Origin: Roseibium algicola
GTDB lineage: Bacteria; Pseudomonadota; Alphaproteobacteria; Rhizobiales; Stappiaceae
DNA length: 64,000 nt
Direction: 5' to 3'
Assembly: GCF_001999245.1 (NCBI RefSeq)
Contig: NZ_CP019630.1
Location: 2,472,501-2,536,500, forward strand
Positions 25,733 to 35,188 of this stretch are shown in pieces. The stretch's first letter is position 1, and each line of letters starts with the position of its first letter. A program made the position numbers and the translations under genes. The notes under the pieces were generated by a model, which saw nothing but the letters and a program-made list of their open reading frames with translations, was not told where the DNA came from and did not search any database.

Positions 25733-27337
25733 TTACCGGTTTGTGATGATTTCCGGTCCCATCAGGCTGTAGGGCAGCCAGGTGGACAGGGCCGGGACGT
25801 AGGTGACGAGGATGAGGAACAGGAGCAGGATGAGCACGAACGGCGCTGCCGCCTTGACCACCTGCACCAGACTCATCCCTGTTATCCCCGATGTGACGAA
25901 CAGATTGAGCCCGATTGGCGGCGTGATCATGCCGATTTCCATGTTCACGACCATGATGATGCCGAGGTGAACCGGATCGACGCCAAGTTCCATGCCGATC
26001 GGGAAGACCACCGGCGCCACGATCAGAAGCAGGCCCGACGGTTCCATGAACTGACCACCAAGCAGCAGCAGCAGGTTGACCGCGATCAGGAAGGTGAACC
26101 AGTTGAAACCGGCTCCGACCATCCAGTCGGTGATTGCTTGCGGAATCCGCTCCGATGTCAGCACGTGGGCAAACAGGAGGGCGTTGACGATGATGAACAT
26201 CAGCATGATGGTCGTCTTCGCCGCGTCCACCATCACCTTCTTGGTGTCCTTGTGGAACATGGCCGGAAGAAACTTCCAGACGATCAGTCCGATATTCCGA
26301 CCCCAGATCTTTGCGCCGATACCATAGATGGACGGCAGCTCCGCAGGGCTGACACGGCCACGCAGAAGCGGATAGCCAATCAGCGCAGCCAGCAGGACAA
26401 TGGCACTGTCGATGCCGTAGAAACCCTGTCTGTCCGTGACCATGCCGGCGATGCTCGACCAGGCGAACATTGCGGCAAACCCGTAGGTGATGGTCTTGAA
26501 ACCGGCCAGTCCCAGAGGGCCGTCCTGTTCCTGCACCCAGCGAATGCCACTGAGCGGGCCCATGTCGCGATAGACGAAGAGTGCCACCAGACAGGCATAA
26601 ACGGCTGCCACTGCCGCAGCTTCGGTCGGGGTGAAGATACCGCCGTAGATGCCGCCCAGGATGATGACCATCAGGAACAGGCCGACGGCTGCTTCCATCA
26701 TGGCATGCCAGATTTCCTTGAAGCCTGGCCACGGCTGGGCCGGCAGGTTCTTGACGCGTGCCATGACATAGATGGCGATCATCAGCATCAGACCGGCGAT
26801 CAGCCCTGGAACCACACCGGCAAGGAACATGCGGCCAACGGAAACGTTGGTTGCAGCCGCATAGACCACCATGACGATGGAAGGCGGGATCAGGATGCCG
26901 AGCGTGCCGGCGTTGGCGATGACACCCGCGGCAAACTCTTTCGTGTAGCCTGCCTGCCGCATGCCGGCGATGGCGATGGTACCGATGGCAACGACGGTTG
27001 CGGGCGAGGAGCCTGACAGCGCGGCGAACAGCATGCAGGCAAAGACGCCCGCGATCGCCAACCCACCCCGGATCGCACCGACGGACGCGATCGAGAAGCG
27101 GATGATGCGCTTGGCAACGCCGCCCGTCGACATGAAGGCCGAGGCCAGAATGAAGAAGGGAATGGCCAGGAGCGTGTAGTTCTGCGACGCCGTGAACAGC
27201 TGCAAAGCCACCGACGAGATTGAATCGTTGGAGAAGATGGCAATCGCCAGAACGCTGGACAAGCCGAGCGAAATGGAGATCGGAACGCCCAGGAACAAGA
27301 AGCCGAGGACGAGAATGAAGAGAATTGCTGCTTCCAT
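25733..27337 (-). CDS. dctM: TRAP transporter large permease (DctM)
   Basis: A 534-residue, highly hydrophobic TRAP large subunit with about 12 or more membrane segments. The ALSGSSPATVVAIG and IPPSIVMVVYA regions correspond to conserved DctM/YiaN motifs, and MEIGMITPPIGLNLFV is the second conserved half. It is longer than the usual 430 residues because of an insertion near the middle (about residues 250-380), a form known for some TRAP members. It drives sodium-coupled uptake with DctQ and DctP. Gap to dctQ is 10 bp. Confidence 0.92.
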   Translation of the reverse strand: MEAAILFILVLGFLFLGVPISISLGLSSVLAIAIFSNDSISSVALQLFTASQNYTLLAIPFFILASAFMSTGGVAKRIIRFSIASVGAIRGGLAIAGVFACMLFAALSGSSPATVVAIGTIAIAGMRQAGYTKEFAAGVIANAGTLGILIPPSIVMVVYAAATNVSVGRMFLAGVVPGLIAGLMLMIAIYVMARVKNLPAQPWPGFKEIWHAMMEAAVGLFLMVIILGGIYGGIFTPTEAAAVAAVYACLVALFVYRDMGPLSGIRWVQEQDGPLGLAGFKTITYGFAAMFAWSSIAGMVTDRQGFYGIDSAIVLLAALIGYPLLRGRVSPAELPSIYGIGAKIWGRNIGLIVWKFLPAMFHKDTKKVMVDAAKTTIMLMFIIVNALLFAHVLTSERIPQAITDWMVGAGFNWFTFLIAVNLLLLLGGQFMEPSGLLLIVAPVVFPIGMELGVDPVHLGIIMVVNMEIGMITPPIGLNLFVTSGITGMSLVQVVKAAAPFVLILLLFLILVTYVPALSTWLPYSLMGPEIITNR

Positions 27338-27347
27338 TGCCCCGGCC

Positions 27348-27968
27348 TCAGTCCTTCAAGACGTCTTTGTTTTCAGCGACGAGGTCTTCCGCCTCATGCG
27401 CGGCGATCATCATTTCGCGCTCGCCGGTAATGATCTGCCAGGCCGCCTGAATGCAGCGGAACATGAACAGGAACAGGCCGATGGGCAGGATCAGATAAGC
27501 GATCCAGCGCTGAACGCGCTCTTTCGTGCCGAAGGTTTCAATGATCGCGTCGGGATAGCGCAGGTCGTCGAGACCGATGCCGATCTTGTACATCTTGGAC
27601 CAATAGTCGATCGCGCCACCTCTGGTATCGAGACCGAAGATGTGCAGCCATTCCGACCAGAGCAGCGTCAGCGCATAAACAACGCCGCAGAGTGCACCGA
27701 ATACGGCAACAGCCCGGAACACCGGCTTGGGAAACAGGCGGATGACCGCATCGACGCCCAGATGCGAGCCGATTTTGACGCCATAGCTCATGCCGAACAG
27801 GATCAGCCAGGCGAACAGGATACGTGTGAATTCCAGGGCACCAGTCCAGCCGGAATTAAAGCCGTATCGCGCCACCACCTGGGTGAAGGATACGATGGTC
27901 ATGGCGGCCAGGAGAAAGGCGAGTACACCTTCCTCGAAGCGCGTGACCCAATTGTCGACGCGTTGCAT
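27348..27968 (-). CDS. dctQ: TRAP transporter small permease (DctQ)
   Basis: A 206-residue small membrane subunit with four hydrophobic segments and the LAWLILFGMSYGVKIGSHLGVD-type core characteristic of DctQ. The ATG at 27968 follows GGGGGAAA; an in-frame ATG at 28016 gives an unusual extension. A loop of about 40 residues between membrane segments is longer than in many DctQ proteins. Partner of the large DctM subunit. Confidence 0.9.
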   Translation of the reverse strand: MQRVDNWVTRFEEGVLAFLLAAMTIVSFTQVVARYGFNSGWTGALEFTRILFAWLILFGMSYGVKIGSHLGVDAVIRLFPKPVFRAVAVFGALCGVVYALTLLWSEWLHIFGLDTRGGAIDYWSKMYKIGIGLDDLRYPDAIIETFGTKERVQRWIAYLILPIGLFLFMFRCIQAAWQIITGEREMMIAAHEAEDLVAENKDVLKD

Positions 27969-28093
27969 GCGTTTCCCCCGAATTGGCCTCTTGGTTATCA
28001 GCGTGTCCGCCGGCATGGTTGCGCGTGCGGCCGCGGGACCTTGGCAGAAGGGCCGGACGATCCGGCCCTTCCAGGAGTTGTTTCAGGTCAGCC

Positions 28094-29101
28094 TTAGCTG
28101 GCGTTGTTGGAAGCGACGGCGGAGTCGATCAGGTCCTTACCGATATCGCCTTCAAACTTGTCCCAAACCGGCTTCATGGCGCCAACCCATGCCTTGCGCT
28201 GTTCCGGCGTCAGTTCACGAATGGTGGAACCGGCATCCAGAACGTTCTGGCGGTTCTTGGCTTCAGCAGCTGCCACGTTACCGTTTGCGGTTGCAGTGAC
28301 TTCTTCCACGATGGTCAGGAACTGGTCACGAACTTCCGGGTCCAGGCTGTCCAGCCACTCGTCGGAAGTGACGAGCAGGTAAGCAAGCAGCTGGTGGTTG
28401 GTTTCGGTGATGCCATCCTGCACTTCGAAGAACTTCTGGGTGTAGATGTTGGACCAGGAGTTTTCCTGACCGTCCACAACACCGGTCTGCAGTGCGCCGT
28501 AGACTTCCTTGAAGGCCAGCTTCTGAGCATTGGCGCCCATGGCTTCGATCATGGCAACAGCCACGTCAGAGGTCTGCACGCGGAACTTCAGGCCTTTTGC
28601 GTCGTCCGGAACCAGCAGCGGCTTGTTGGCGGAGAACTGCTTCAGGCCGGAGCTCCAGTAGCCGAGGCCCTGGAAACCGTAGTCGGTCATGGAGTTCAGG
28701 AGTTCCTTGCCGTTTTCACCGGTGGTGAAACGCTCGACGGCGTCCAGATCCTGGAACAGGAACGGCAGGTCGAACAGGCGGAACTTCAGCGTGTAGGCTT
28801 CGAACTTGGAAAGCGACGGCGCAGCAAGCTGAACATCGCCGAGCAGAAGGGCTTCCATTACCTTGTCGTCGTCGAACAGCTGAGAGTTCGGGAACACCTG
28901 CATGCAGGCCTTGCCGTTCATCTCGTCGTTGACGCGTTCCGCCAGCAGCGTGGCAGCGTCGCCTTTCGGGTGGCCGGTTGCGGCAACCACATGGCTGAAC
29001 TTGATGACGATTTCACCGTCATTGCAATCGTCAGCCGCATAAGCGTTCGCAGACAGGGCCAGAGACGCCGCGGTAGCTGCGGCGAGAGCGAATTTTTTCA
29101 T
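28094..29101 (-). CDS. dctP: TRAP transporter substrate-binding protein (DctP)
   Basis: A 335-residue periplasmic protein with a signal peptide cut near ANAYA-ADD. The mature part opens with the IVIKFSHVVAATGHPKGDAATLLAERVN pattern of DctP proteins of the dicarboxylate type, and the FRVQTSDVAVAMIEAMGA region holds the substrate-binding arginine. The ATG at 29101 follows GGGAGG. The promoter region contains a sigma-54 site and DctD-like upstream sites, so substrate is probably a C4-dicarboxylate. Confidence 0.92.
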   Translation of the reverse strand: MKKFALAAATAASLALSANAYAADDCNDGEIVIKFSHVVAATGHPKGDAATLLAERVNDEMNGKACMQVFPNSQLFDDDKVMEALLLGDVQLAAPSLSKFEAYTLKFRLFDLPFLFQDLDAVERFTTGENGKELLNSMTDYGFQGLGYWSSGLKQFSANKPLLVPDDAKGLKFRVQTSDVAVAMIEAMGANAQKLAFKEVYGALQTGVVDGQENSWSNIYTQKFFEVQDGITETNHQLLAYLLVTSDEWLDSLDPEVRDQFLTIVEEVTATANGNVAAAEAKNRQNVLDAGSTIRELTPEQRKAWVGAMKPVWDKFEGDIGKDLIDSAVASNNAS

Positions 29102-29175
29102 CGGATGTCCTCCCAGACATTTCAGTATGACGGCCATTCGGGCCGGACAGCGTGGTGGCTGGTCGGCACCCTATT

Positions 29176-29191
29176 GGCAAAGTCCGTGCCA
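29176..29191 (-). promoter_or_regulatory. Sigma-54 promoter of dctPQM
   Basis: On the minus strand TGGCAC-GGACT-TTGCC matches the -24/-12 consensus, with the invariant GG and GC exactly ten bases apart. It lies about 75 bases upstream of the dctP start. Confidence 0.82.
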
Positions 29192-29276
29192 AGTGCCGGA
29201 AGAGCAACAAAAAGCGCCGATTTCTGCAGGTTAACAAAAAGTTTCAAATGAACCTGGTCGGGAGAGACTTTCGTTT

Positions 29277-29329
29277 ATGGGTCGAGTCAGACACATGGCA
29301 TGAAACCGGATGTGTCGAAACCGACACAT
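29277..29329. promoter_or_regulatory. Tandem DctD-like upstream activating sites
   Basis: A perfect palindrome ATGTGTCG-AAAC-CGACACAT (29310-29329) and a weaker copy ATGGGTCG-AGTC-AGACACAT (29277-29296) are centred 33 bases apart, three helical turns. They lie about 90-150 bases upstream of the sigma-54 promoter, as for rhizobial DctD sites. Confidence 0.7.
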
Positions 29330-29374
29330 TTCCGGCCTGCTACATCATATTTTAAGCCGTAAAGCGCCGAATTA

Positions 29375-30289
29375 TCAGTGCCAGATAGCGCCTGAAGACC
29401 GGTCGTGGCGCAGCTTGACCTTCAGGCGTGCCAGCTTGTCCGGATTGCGCATGTTGTAGATACGCTCCAACCGCCCATCGGCGTCATAGGCGAACATCAC
29501 GGCTGTCACGATCTCGTCGCCGTAGAACATGACGAGGCCACGCGTTCCGTTCAGATCCAGTATCTTGATCTGGCAGGGCTCCCAGAGGCGGCCAAGAATA
29601 AGAACTGCGTAGCGAGCGACCTCGTCCGCGCCTTCCAGGATCCGGCTCATGGCCGTTGCTTTGCCGCCACCATCGGACTGGAGTTGTACTGTTTCGGCGA
29701 GAAGGCCCGTCAGGTGGTCCGTGGATCCTGTTTCAATCGCGGTGAGAAAAGCAGACAGGATCCGGTCCTGATGATCGGCCGGAGGAACAAAACGGGAGGT
29801 CGGACCCTGCACATGTCTGCTTGCGCGGGACACCAACTGGCGGCAGGCCTGTTCGGTAACCCCCAGAGTTTCGGCAACTTCGTCATAGGGCTTTGCGAAG
29901 ATTTCGCGCAGCAGGTAGGCGGCGCGCTCCTTCGGGCTGAGGCGCTCCAGCAGCAGGAGGAACGCTGTCGTCAGGGATTGTGCCCTGTCCAGGTCGGTCT
30001 CCGGGTCCGAGCCACTTTCGAACTGAAGCGGTTCGGGGATCCACGGGCCGACATAGTCGACCCGTTTCCTGTGAGCGGCCTTGAGAGTGTCCAGGCAGCA
30101 ATTGGTGCAGACCGTGGTGAGGAATGCTTCCGGATTCAGGATGCCGGCACGATCCGTGGATTGCCACTTCAGGTATGTGTCCTGCACCGCATCCTCGGCA
30201 TCTGCCATGGAGCCGAGCATGCGATAGGCCAGCCCCATCAGCTTCGGGCGTACCGTCTCGAAAACATCGATGCCTGGAGCGTCACTCAT
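29375..30289 (-). CDS. ECF41-type RNA polymerase sigma factor
   Basis: A 304-residue extracytoplasmic-function sigma factor with regions 2 and 4 in the first about 165 residues and a SnoaL-like C-terminal extension. All three marks of group ECF41 are present: a WLPEP-type motif (WIPEP, 83-87), DGGGK (206-210) and NPDKL (282-286). In this group the extension replaces an anti-sigma factor and tunes activity. It is 1 bp from the upstream carboxymuconolactone-decarboxylase-like gene, the classic partner. Signal unknown. Confidence 0.92.
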   Translation of the reverse strand: MSDAPGIDVFETVRPKLMGLAYRMLGSMADAEDAVQDTYLKWQSTDRAGILNPEAFLTTVCTNCCLDTLKAAHRKRVDYVGPWIPEPLQFESGSDPETDLDRAQSLTTAFLLLLERLSPKERAAYLLREIFAKPYDEVAETLGVTEQACRQLVSRASRHVQGPTSRFVPPADHQDRILSAFLTAIETGSTDHLTGLLAETVQLQSDGGGKATAMSRILEGADEVARYAVLILGRLWEPCQIKILDLNGTRGLVMFYGDEIVTAVMFAYDADGRLERIYNMRNPDKLARLKVKLRHDRSSGAIWH

Positions 30290-30290
30290 G

Positions 30291-30722
30291 TCAGTGGTTC
30301 GATACCTGTACCCGGTTCCACAGATTGATCATCGCGACCGCGGCGGTGATAGCACTGATCTCGGCGTCATCGAAGTGGCGGCGCAGTTCACCGCGCAACG
30401 CCTCATAGTTCGTATCGACCTGAAGACTGGTCAAGGCTTCCGTCCAGGCAAAGGCCGCCTTCTCCGCCGGCGTGTAGTCATCAACGTGCCGCCAGACCGT
30501 CAAGCGCTGCAAACGCTCCTGGGTCTCGCCCGCGTCAAGTGCTTCCTGGGTGTGCATCTTCACGCAATAGGCACACTGGTTGATCTGCGAGGCACGCAGA
30601 TCGATGAGATGCCGCAGTTTCGGCTCCAGCCCTGCCTTGCCGATCTCACCGCTGGCAGCGACGAAACGCTTCACGATATCGGGGACATTTTCGTAGTGAT
30701 TGATGGCATTAGAGGTCGTCAT
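30291..30722 (-). CDS. Carboxymuconolactone decarboxylase/AhpD family protein (ECF41 partner)
   Basis: A 143-residue alkylhydroperoxidase-like protein with the redox pair in CAYCVKMH (Cys50 and Cys53 counted from the 30722 start), and the LRHLIDLRASQINQC lead-in typical of the family. It probably reduces peroxides or acts as a redox protein and is the usual target of ECF41 sigma factors. The ATG at 30722 follows GGAAG; an alternative ATG at 30737 adds five residues. Confidence 0.88.
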   Translation of the reverse strand: MTTSNAINHYENVPDIVKRFVAASGEIGKAGLEPKLRHLIDLRASQINQCAYCVKMHTQEALDAGETQERLQRLTVWRHVDDYTPAEKAAFAWTEALTSLQVDTNYEALRGELRRHFDDAEISAITAAVAMINLWNRVQVSNH

Positions 30723-30750
30723 TGGCGTGTCTTCCATTCAGGTTTCAGGG

Positions 30751-30757
30751 TGTGACA
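30751..30757 (-). promoter_or_regulatory. ECF41-like -35 element
   Basis: TGTCACA on the minus strand, the known ECF41 -35 heptamer, about 29 bases upstream of the start codon. The expected CGTC -10 is not found at 16 bases (GAAG instead), so the assignment is partial. Confidence 0.45.
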
Positions 30758-30869
30758 CAGGGTTGACGACCGGGGGCAGCGATTTGTGACACCGGCCCGA
30801 AACTTTTTTCGGCCATTCGTTTTGCCGACCCGCCCAGCGAGCCGGGACGGCAAGGAAATCAGGTCATTG

Positions 30870-32204
30870 TCAGACGGAAAGCGCTTCGTCCTTGCCGAGA
30901 CCGTATTTGCGCATCTTCTCATAGAGCGCCTTTCGCGAGAGCCCAAGGTTCTCGTAAGTGGGCTTGATGGCACCGTCGTTGCGCTTGAGTTCGGCGACGA
31001 TCAACGCCCGTTCATATGTCGCGACCTGTTCGAACAAGGTGGATCCGGCCCCGCTGCTGGGCGCGTTGACCAGCTCGACACCGAGCACGAAACGGTCGGC
31101 GACATTGCGCAACTCGCGGACGTTGCCCGGCCAGTCCCGCGCCATCAGCTCGGCGAGGTATTCCTCGTTGATGTCCGGGATCTCGCGCCGGTAGCGTGCC
31201 CGGGCTTCCACCGCCAGATGCCGGAACAGGAGGGGGATATCCTCCAGCCGGTCGCGCAACGGTGGAATGGCAACGTTGACGACATTGAGCCGGTAGAACA
31301 GGTCCAGCCGAAATCGGCCTTCCTTGCCGGCAGCCTCAAGGTCTTCCTTGGTGGCCGCAATGAAGCGCACATCCAGTTCGATCGCCTTGTTGGAGCCGAG
31401 CCGTTCGATTGTCCGGGTCTCGATCACGCGCAGCAGCTTGACCTGCAGTTCCAGCGGCATGGATTCGATTTCGTCCAGAAACACGGTGCCCCCATGGGCA
31501 TGTTCCAGCTTGCCGATGCGCTGTCCACTGGCACCGGTAAAGGCGCCCTTCTCGTGGCCGAAGAGTTCAGATTCGATGATTTCGGCAGGAAGCGCCCCGC
31601 AATTGAGGGCGACGAAAGGCTTTTCCTTGCGGGGTCCTTCGTCATGCAGTGCCCGGGCGACCACCTCCTTGCCGGAGCCGGTCTCCCCCAGGATCAGCAC
31701 ATCGGCATCGGTTGCCGCCAGGGCCGTGACATTGCGGCGAAGCAGTTCCATGGCGGCGGTGCGCCCCACGAGACGGCTTTCCAGGCCCGTTCGGTCTGCC
31801 AGTTCCTCGCGCAGCTTTCGGTTTTCCAGCACCAGCCGGCGCTTGTCGAGCGCGCGTTCCACCACGGAGGCAAGGCGCGAAACGGAAAAGGGCTTTTCCA
31901 TGAAATCATAGGCACCGGCGCGCATGGCCTCGACCGCCAGTGGCACATCGCCATGGCCGGTGATCAGCACCACGGGCAGGGCGGGATCGATCTCGAAGGC
32001 CCGCTTCATGACCTGGAACCCGTCCGTCCCGGGCATGCGAATATCTGTAACAAGCACGCCGTAGAACCCGCGGTTGACCCGTTCCAGGGCTTCTTCCGGT
32101 TCGCCGGTTGCAAACACCGCCTGGCCGGACAACTCCAGCCCCTGGCTCAAGGAGCCGCGCAGGTCCGCTTCATCGTCTATCAGTAGGACGGTCGCCTGAT
32201 CCAT
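30870..32204 (-). CDS. dctD: DctD, sigma-54 response regulator
   Basis: A 444-residue NtrC-type activator. The receiver domain has the phospho-acceptor Asp54 (TDIRMPG) and Lys104. The AAA+ domain has Walker A GETGSGKE (173-180) and the sigma-54 contact motif GAFTGA (220-225). A Fis-type helix-turn-helix (LGLSRKALYEKMRKYGL) ends the protein. It is paired with the sensor DctB upstream and should act at the palindromes before dctP. Two genes (ECF41 locus) separate it from dctP. Confidence 0.93.
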   Translation of the reverse strand: MDQATVLLIDDEADLRGSLSQGLELSGQAVFATGEPEEALERVNRGFYGVLVTDIRMPGTDGFQVMKRAFEIDPALPVVLITGHGDVPLAVEAMRAGAYDFMEKPFSVSRLASVVERALDKRRLVLENRKLREELADRTGLESRLVGRTAAMELLRRNVTALAATDADVLILGETGSGKEVVARALHDEGPRKEKPFVALNCGALPAEIIESELFGHEKGAFTGASGQRIGKLEHAHGGTVFLDEIESMPLELQVKLLRVIETRTIERLGSNKAIELDVRFIAATKEDLEAAGKEGRFRLDLFYRLNVVNVAIPPLRDRLEDIPLLFRHLAVEARARYRREIPDINEEYLAELMARDWPGNVRELRNVADRFVLGVELVNAPSSGAGSTLFEQVATYERALIVAELKRNDGAIKPTYENLGLSRKALYEKMRKYGLGKDEALSV

Positions 32205-32220
32205 TAACGCCTATCTCATT

Positions 32221-34017
32221 TCATTCCGCTGCAAGGACATGCTCATCGGCCACCGGCAGGCGCATGGTGAACACCGCACCGCCACCGTCGCGATTCGCCG
32301 CCTTCAGCGATCCGGAAAAGTCATGAACGATCTTGTAGGCAATCGACAAGCCCAGCCCGAGCCCGGCGCCGACATCCTTGGTGGTGAAAAACGGGTCGAA
32401 GATCTGTGGCAGCACATCGGCATCGATGCCTGTGCCGTTGTCACTGACGGTCAGAACCGCTTCGCTGCCTTCCTGCCTCAGTTCCAGCCGCACTTCGGGC
32501 ATGGCAAGCGATGCGGCGTTGCCGCTGACGGCATCCAGTGCGTTGGACAGGAGATTGATGACCACCTGCTCCAGGCGGATGCGCCCGCCCTTGACGATGA
32601 TATCCTCCGTTGGCAGTGCCAGATCGAGACGCACCTTGCTCTGCTTGATATGTGGCTGCAGCAGCAACGTTGCCTCGTCGATCACCTGGCGCAGGGACAC
32701 CGGCTTGATGTCGGTGCCCGACTTGCGCGTGAAGCCTTTCAGCGTCTTGGCGATTTCGGCCATGCGGCTGACCATGCCTTCGATCCGCGAGAGATTGCCG
32801 AGGGCCTCGTCCGCACGCCCCCGCTCGATCAGCATGCCTGCCACTTCGGCATCGGAACGGATAGCTGCCAGTGGCTGGTTGTACTCGTGACTGAGAGCCG
32901 CAGACATCCGGCCGAGCGTTGCGAGCTTGGCTGCCTGCACGAGTTCGGCCTGGGCCAGACGCAAATCGGCTTCAGCCTGTTCGCGCTCGCGCACTTCCTG
33001 TTCCAGAAGGACGTTGGTGCGGCGAAGATCCGCAGTCCGTGATTGCACACGGCGCTCCAGGCGCAGTGCGCTCGCCCGGTTGCGCCGTTCCTGGCGCACG
33101 AATTCTTCCCGCCTGACGATCAGGATGGCGATACCTCCGGCGGCGATCACACAGACCAGAAGCGCGACCAGCATGGCCCAGCCGGATCGCTGGCGGGCAT
33201 CCTCGATCGTCACAAGCGTTCTGACCTGCCAACCGAGAACGGCCAAGTTCTCCGTCAATTGCAGGTAATAGTAGGGAGACGGCGTTGCCGGCAGCAGGAC
33301 CTCGATGCGCTCCGCCACCGACATGTCGGCGATATCCCGGCCGACAGAAAGCTCGTCCATCCGCTTGCCGCGCCATGCGGGAACGTTGGTGACCACAATC
33401 CGGCCACTGCCATCCAGCGCGACCAGCGGTTCCTTGCTGAGTGCCCAGGCTTGCTCGACGTCTTCCAGACTGACCCGGACGGCAATCACACCGACGATGG
33501 AGCTGCCCCGACGCAAGGGCGAGGCGAAGACATAGTTCGATGCGGCCTCTGGCGTACCGGGAATGAGCTGCCGACCGAGCTGGCCCTGTAGGGCCTGTTC
33601 GAAGGCATGTCCGATGCGTTCCGCCCCGCCGAAGGAGCCCGTCGGCACACCATCCTGGCTGGAGACCACGACATTGCCTTGCCTGTCCATCAGCCAGATC
33701 TCTTCCGCGCCCGACATGCCGGCAGCGATCGCGGCGATGCCGGGGTCTCCAGACCTGCCTGTGCTCATCAGCAACTGACCGATATCCGGACCGCGTGCCA
33801 ACAGCGGCGACAGCAGGCGGAACTTGTCGAGAAGTCTTTCGAGAACGGCTGTCTGAACCGCAAGATTGGCCCGCGCACCGGTTTCCACCTCCGCAAGCGT
33901 GATCCGCAAGCTGGCAAGCCCGGTCAGCCACATCAGTGCAACCGTCGACAGGATCGCCGCCGCTCCGATACCGATCTTCAGCCTGCGCCAGGTCCGGCGC
34001 TTGGTCTTGCGCAACAT
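32221..34017 (-). CDS. dctB: DctB, membrane sensor histidine kinase
   Basis: A 598-residue sensor with one N-terminal membrane segment, a periplasmic double-PAS-type region of about 250 residues, a second membrane segment (near residue 290), a coiled linker and a kinase core. The phospho-acceptor His is in SAALSHEYNQPLAAIRSDAE, then NLLSNALDAV (N box), DNGTGID (G1) and GLGLGLSIAY (G2). Partner DctD starts 16 bp downstream. An ATG at 34017 is preferred; a longer frame to 34131 overlaps modC. Confidence 0.92.
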   Translation of the reverse strand: MLRKTKRRTWRRLKIGIGAAAILSTVALMWLTGLASLRITLAEVETGARANLAVQTAVLERLLDKFRLLSPLLARGPDIGQLLMSTGRSGDPGIAAIAAGMSGAEEIWLMDRQGNVVVSSQDGVPTGSFGGAERIGHAFEQALQGQLGRQLIPGTPEAASNYVFASPLRRGSSIVGVIAVRVSLEDVEQAWALSKEPLVALDGSGRIVVTNVPAWRGKRMDELSVGRDIADMSVAERIEVLLPATPSPYYYLQLTENLAVLGWQVRTLVTIEDARQRSGWAMLVALLVCVIAAGGIAILIVRREEFVRQERRNRASALRLERRVQSRTADLRRTNVLLEQEVREREQAEADLRLAQAELVQAAKLATLGRMSAALSHEYNQPLAAIRSDAEVAGMLIERGRADEALGNLSRIEGMVSRMAEIAKTLKGFTRKSGTDIKPVSLRQVIDEATLLLQPHIKQSKVRLDLALPTEDIIVKGGRIRLEQVVINLLSNALDAVSGNAASLAMPEVRLELRQEGSEAVLTVSDNGTGIDADVLPQIFDPFFTTKDVGAGLGLGLSIAYKIVHDFSGSLKAANRDGGGAVFTMRLPVADEHVLAAE

Positions 34018-34060
34018 CGCGTCAGTATAAACAAGCCGCGCGCCGCGTGAAGCGGGAGCC

Positions 34061-35188
34061 TTATCCAGCGAATTCCTCCCCGGTAGCCGTGTCCGACAGG
34101 GCCGGTGCACGCTGGCGCCGGTCAATGGCAACGCTCTTGATCAGAACCGTGACGTCCTTGCCTGTGTGGAGATCAAGGTCGGCAACGGACGCGCGGGTGA
34201 TGCGGGCACGCAGCACCTGTCCGCTGACGGAGCAAAGGATTTCCGCATAGGGACCGCTTTCACTTGAAATACTGCGGATTGTCGCCGCGAAGGCATTGCG
34301 GATGGACAGGCCCTCCGGCGGTTTGACTGCCAGGGCAACGTCCCTGGCCCGGATGCGCAGGCGCACCGCATCGCCCGGCACGGCTGCCATATCCGGTATC
34401 TGCAGTGTGGCTCCGCCGATATCGACATCGGTCAGGCCCCAGTCCGGGTCACATCTGGTGACGGTACCTTCCAGCAGCGCGCTGGCCTCGTGACGGCCGG
34501 TTGCCCGGCCCAGATCGGTCCGCGCGAGCATGTCGGCCACCGGTCCAAAGGCGGGCGTGCGTCCATCCGACAGGATCACGAGCGTGTTGGACAGGCGCGC
34601 CACCTCCTCGATGGAATGGCTGACATAGAGGATCGGGATTCCCGCTTCCACGCACAGACGGTCCAGATACGGAAGAATGTCGTTTCGCCGCGCCTGATCG
34701 AGATTGGCCAGCGGCTCGTCCATGATCAGGAGCCGCGGGTCCGACAGAAGCGCCCGCCCGATGGCCACCCGTTGCCTCTCGCCGCCAGAAAGAGTTCCGG
34801 GCTTTCGCTCCAGGAGCCCAGCCAACCCCAACAGATCGACCACTTCGGCCATGTCCCGGGTCCCAGGCCTGCGGCCCGCCCAGCGCGCATAGGTGAGGTT
34901 CGAGGCAACGCTGAGATGCGGAAACAGCCGGGCGTCCTGAAAGACGTGACCGATCCTGCGTGCCTGAACCGAGAGGTTGATACTCTTGTTCGCGTCGAAA
35001 AGGGTCGTGCCGTTGACGGTGATATGTCCGCTGAGCGGCTTGATCAGCCCGGCGATCATGTTGGTGAGCGTTGTCTTGCCGGCGCCCGACTGGCCGAAAA
35101 GCGATGTCACCCCGCCCCGGCTGTTGAACCGGGCTTCAAGATCAAGTTGACCGACACGGCCGGTGATGTCGACATCAAGCATGACCAC
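34061..35188 (-). CDS. modC: ModC, molybdate ABC transporter ATPase
   Basis: A 375-residue ATPase with GQSGAGKTT, LSGGERQRVAIG, LLIMDEPL and a VSHSIEE H-loop, followed by a C-terminal Mop/TOBE domain (about 300-365) that binds molybdate. Length and the Mop domain set it apart from sulfate or spermidine ATPases. It overlaps modB by 14 bp. No modA is found in the window, and modE is also absent. Confidence 0.94.
   Translation of the reverse strand: MVMLDVDITGRVGQLDLEARFNSRGGVTSLFGQSGAGKTTLTNMIAGLIKPLSGHITVNGTTLFDANKSINLSVQARRIGHVFQDARLFPHLSVASNLTYARWAGRRPGTRDMAEVVDLLGLAGLLERKPGTLSGGERQRVAIGRALLSDPRLLIMDEPLANLDQARRNDILPYLDRLCVEAGIPILYVSHSIEEVARLSNTLVILSDGRTPAFGPVADMLARTDLGRATGRHEASALLEGTVTRCDPDWGLTDVDIGGATLQIPDMAAVPGDAVRLRIRARDVALAVKPPEGLSIRNAFAATIRSISSESGPYAEILCSVSGQVLRARITRASVADLDLHTGKDVTVLIKSVAIDRRQRAPALSDTATGEEFAG

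Noticed and set aside
25643..27016. Plus-strand open frame of 457 codons
   Set aside because: Antisense of dctM; charged and repetitive composition without any family signature.
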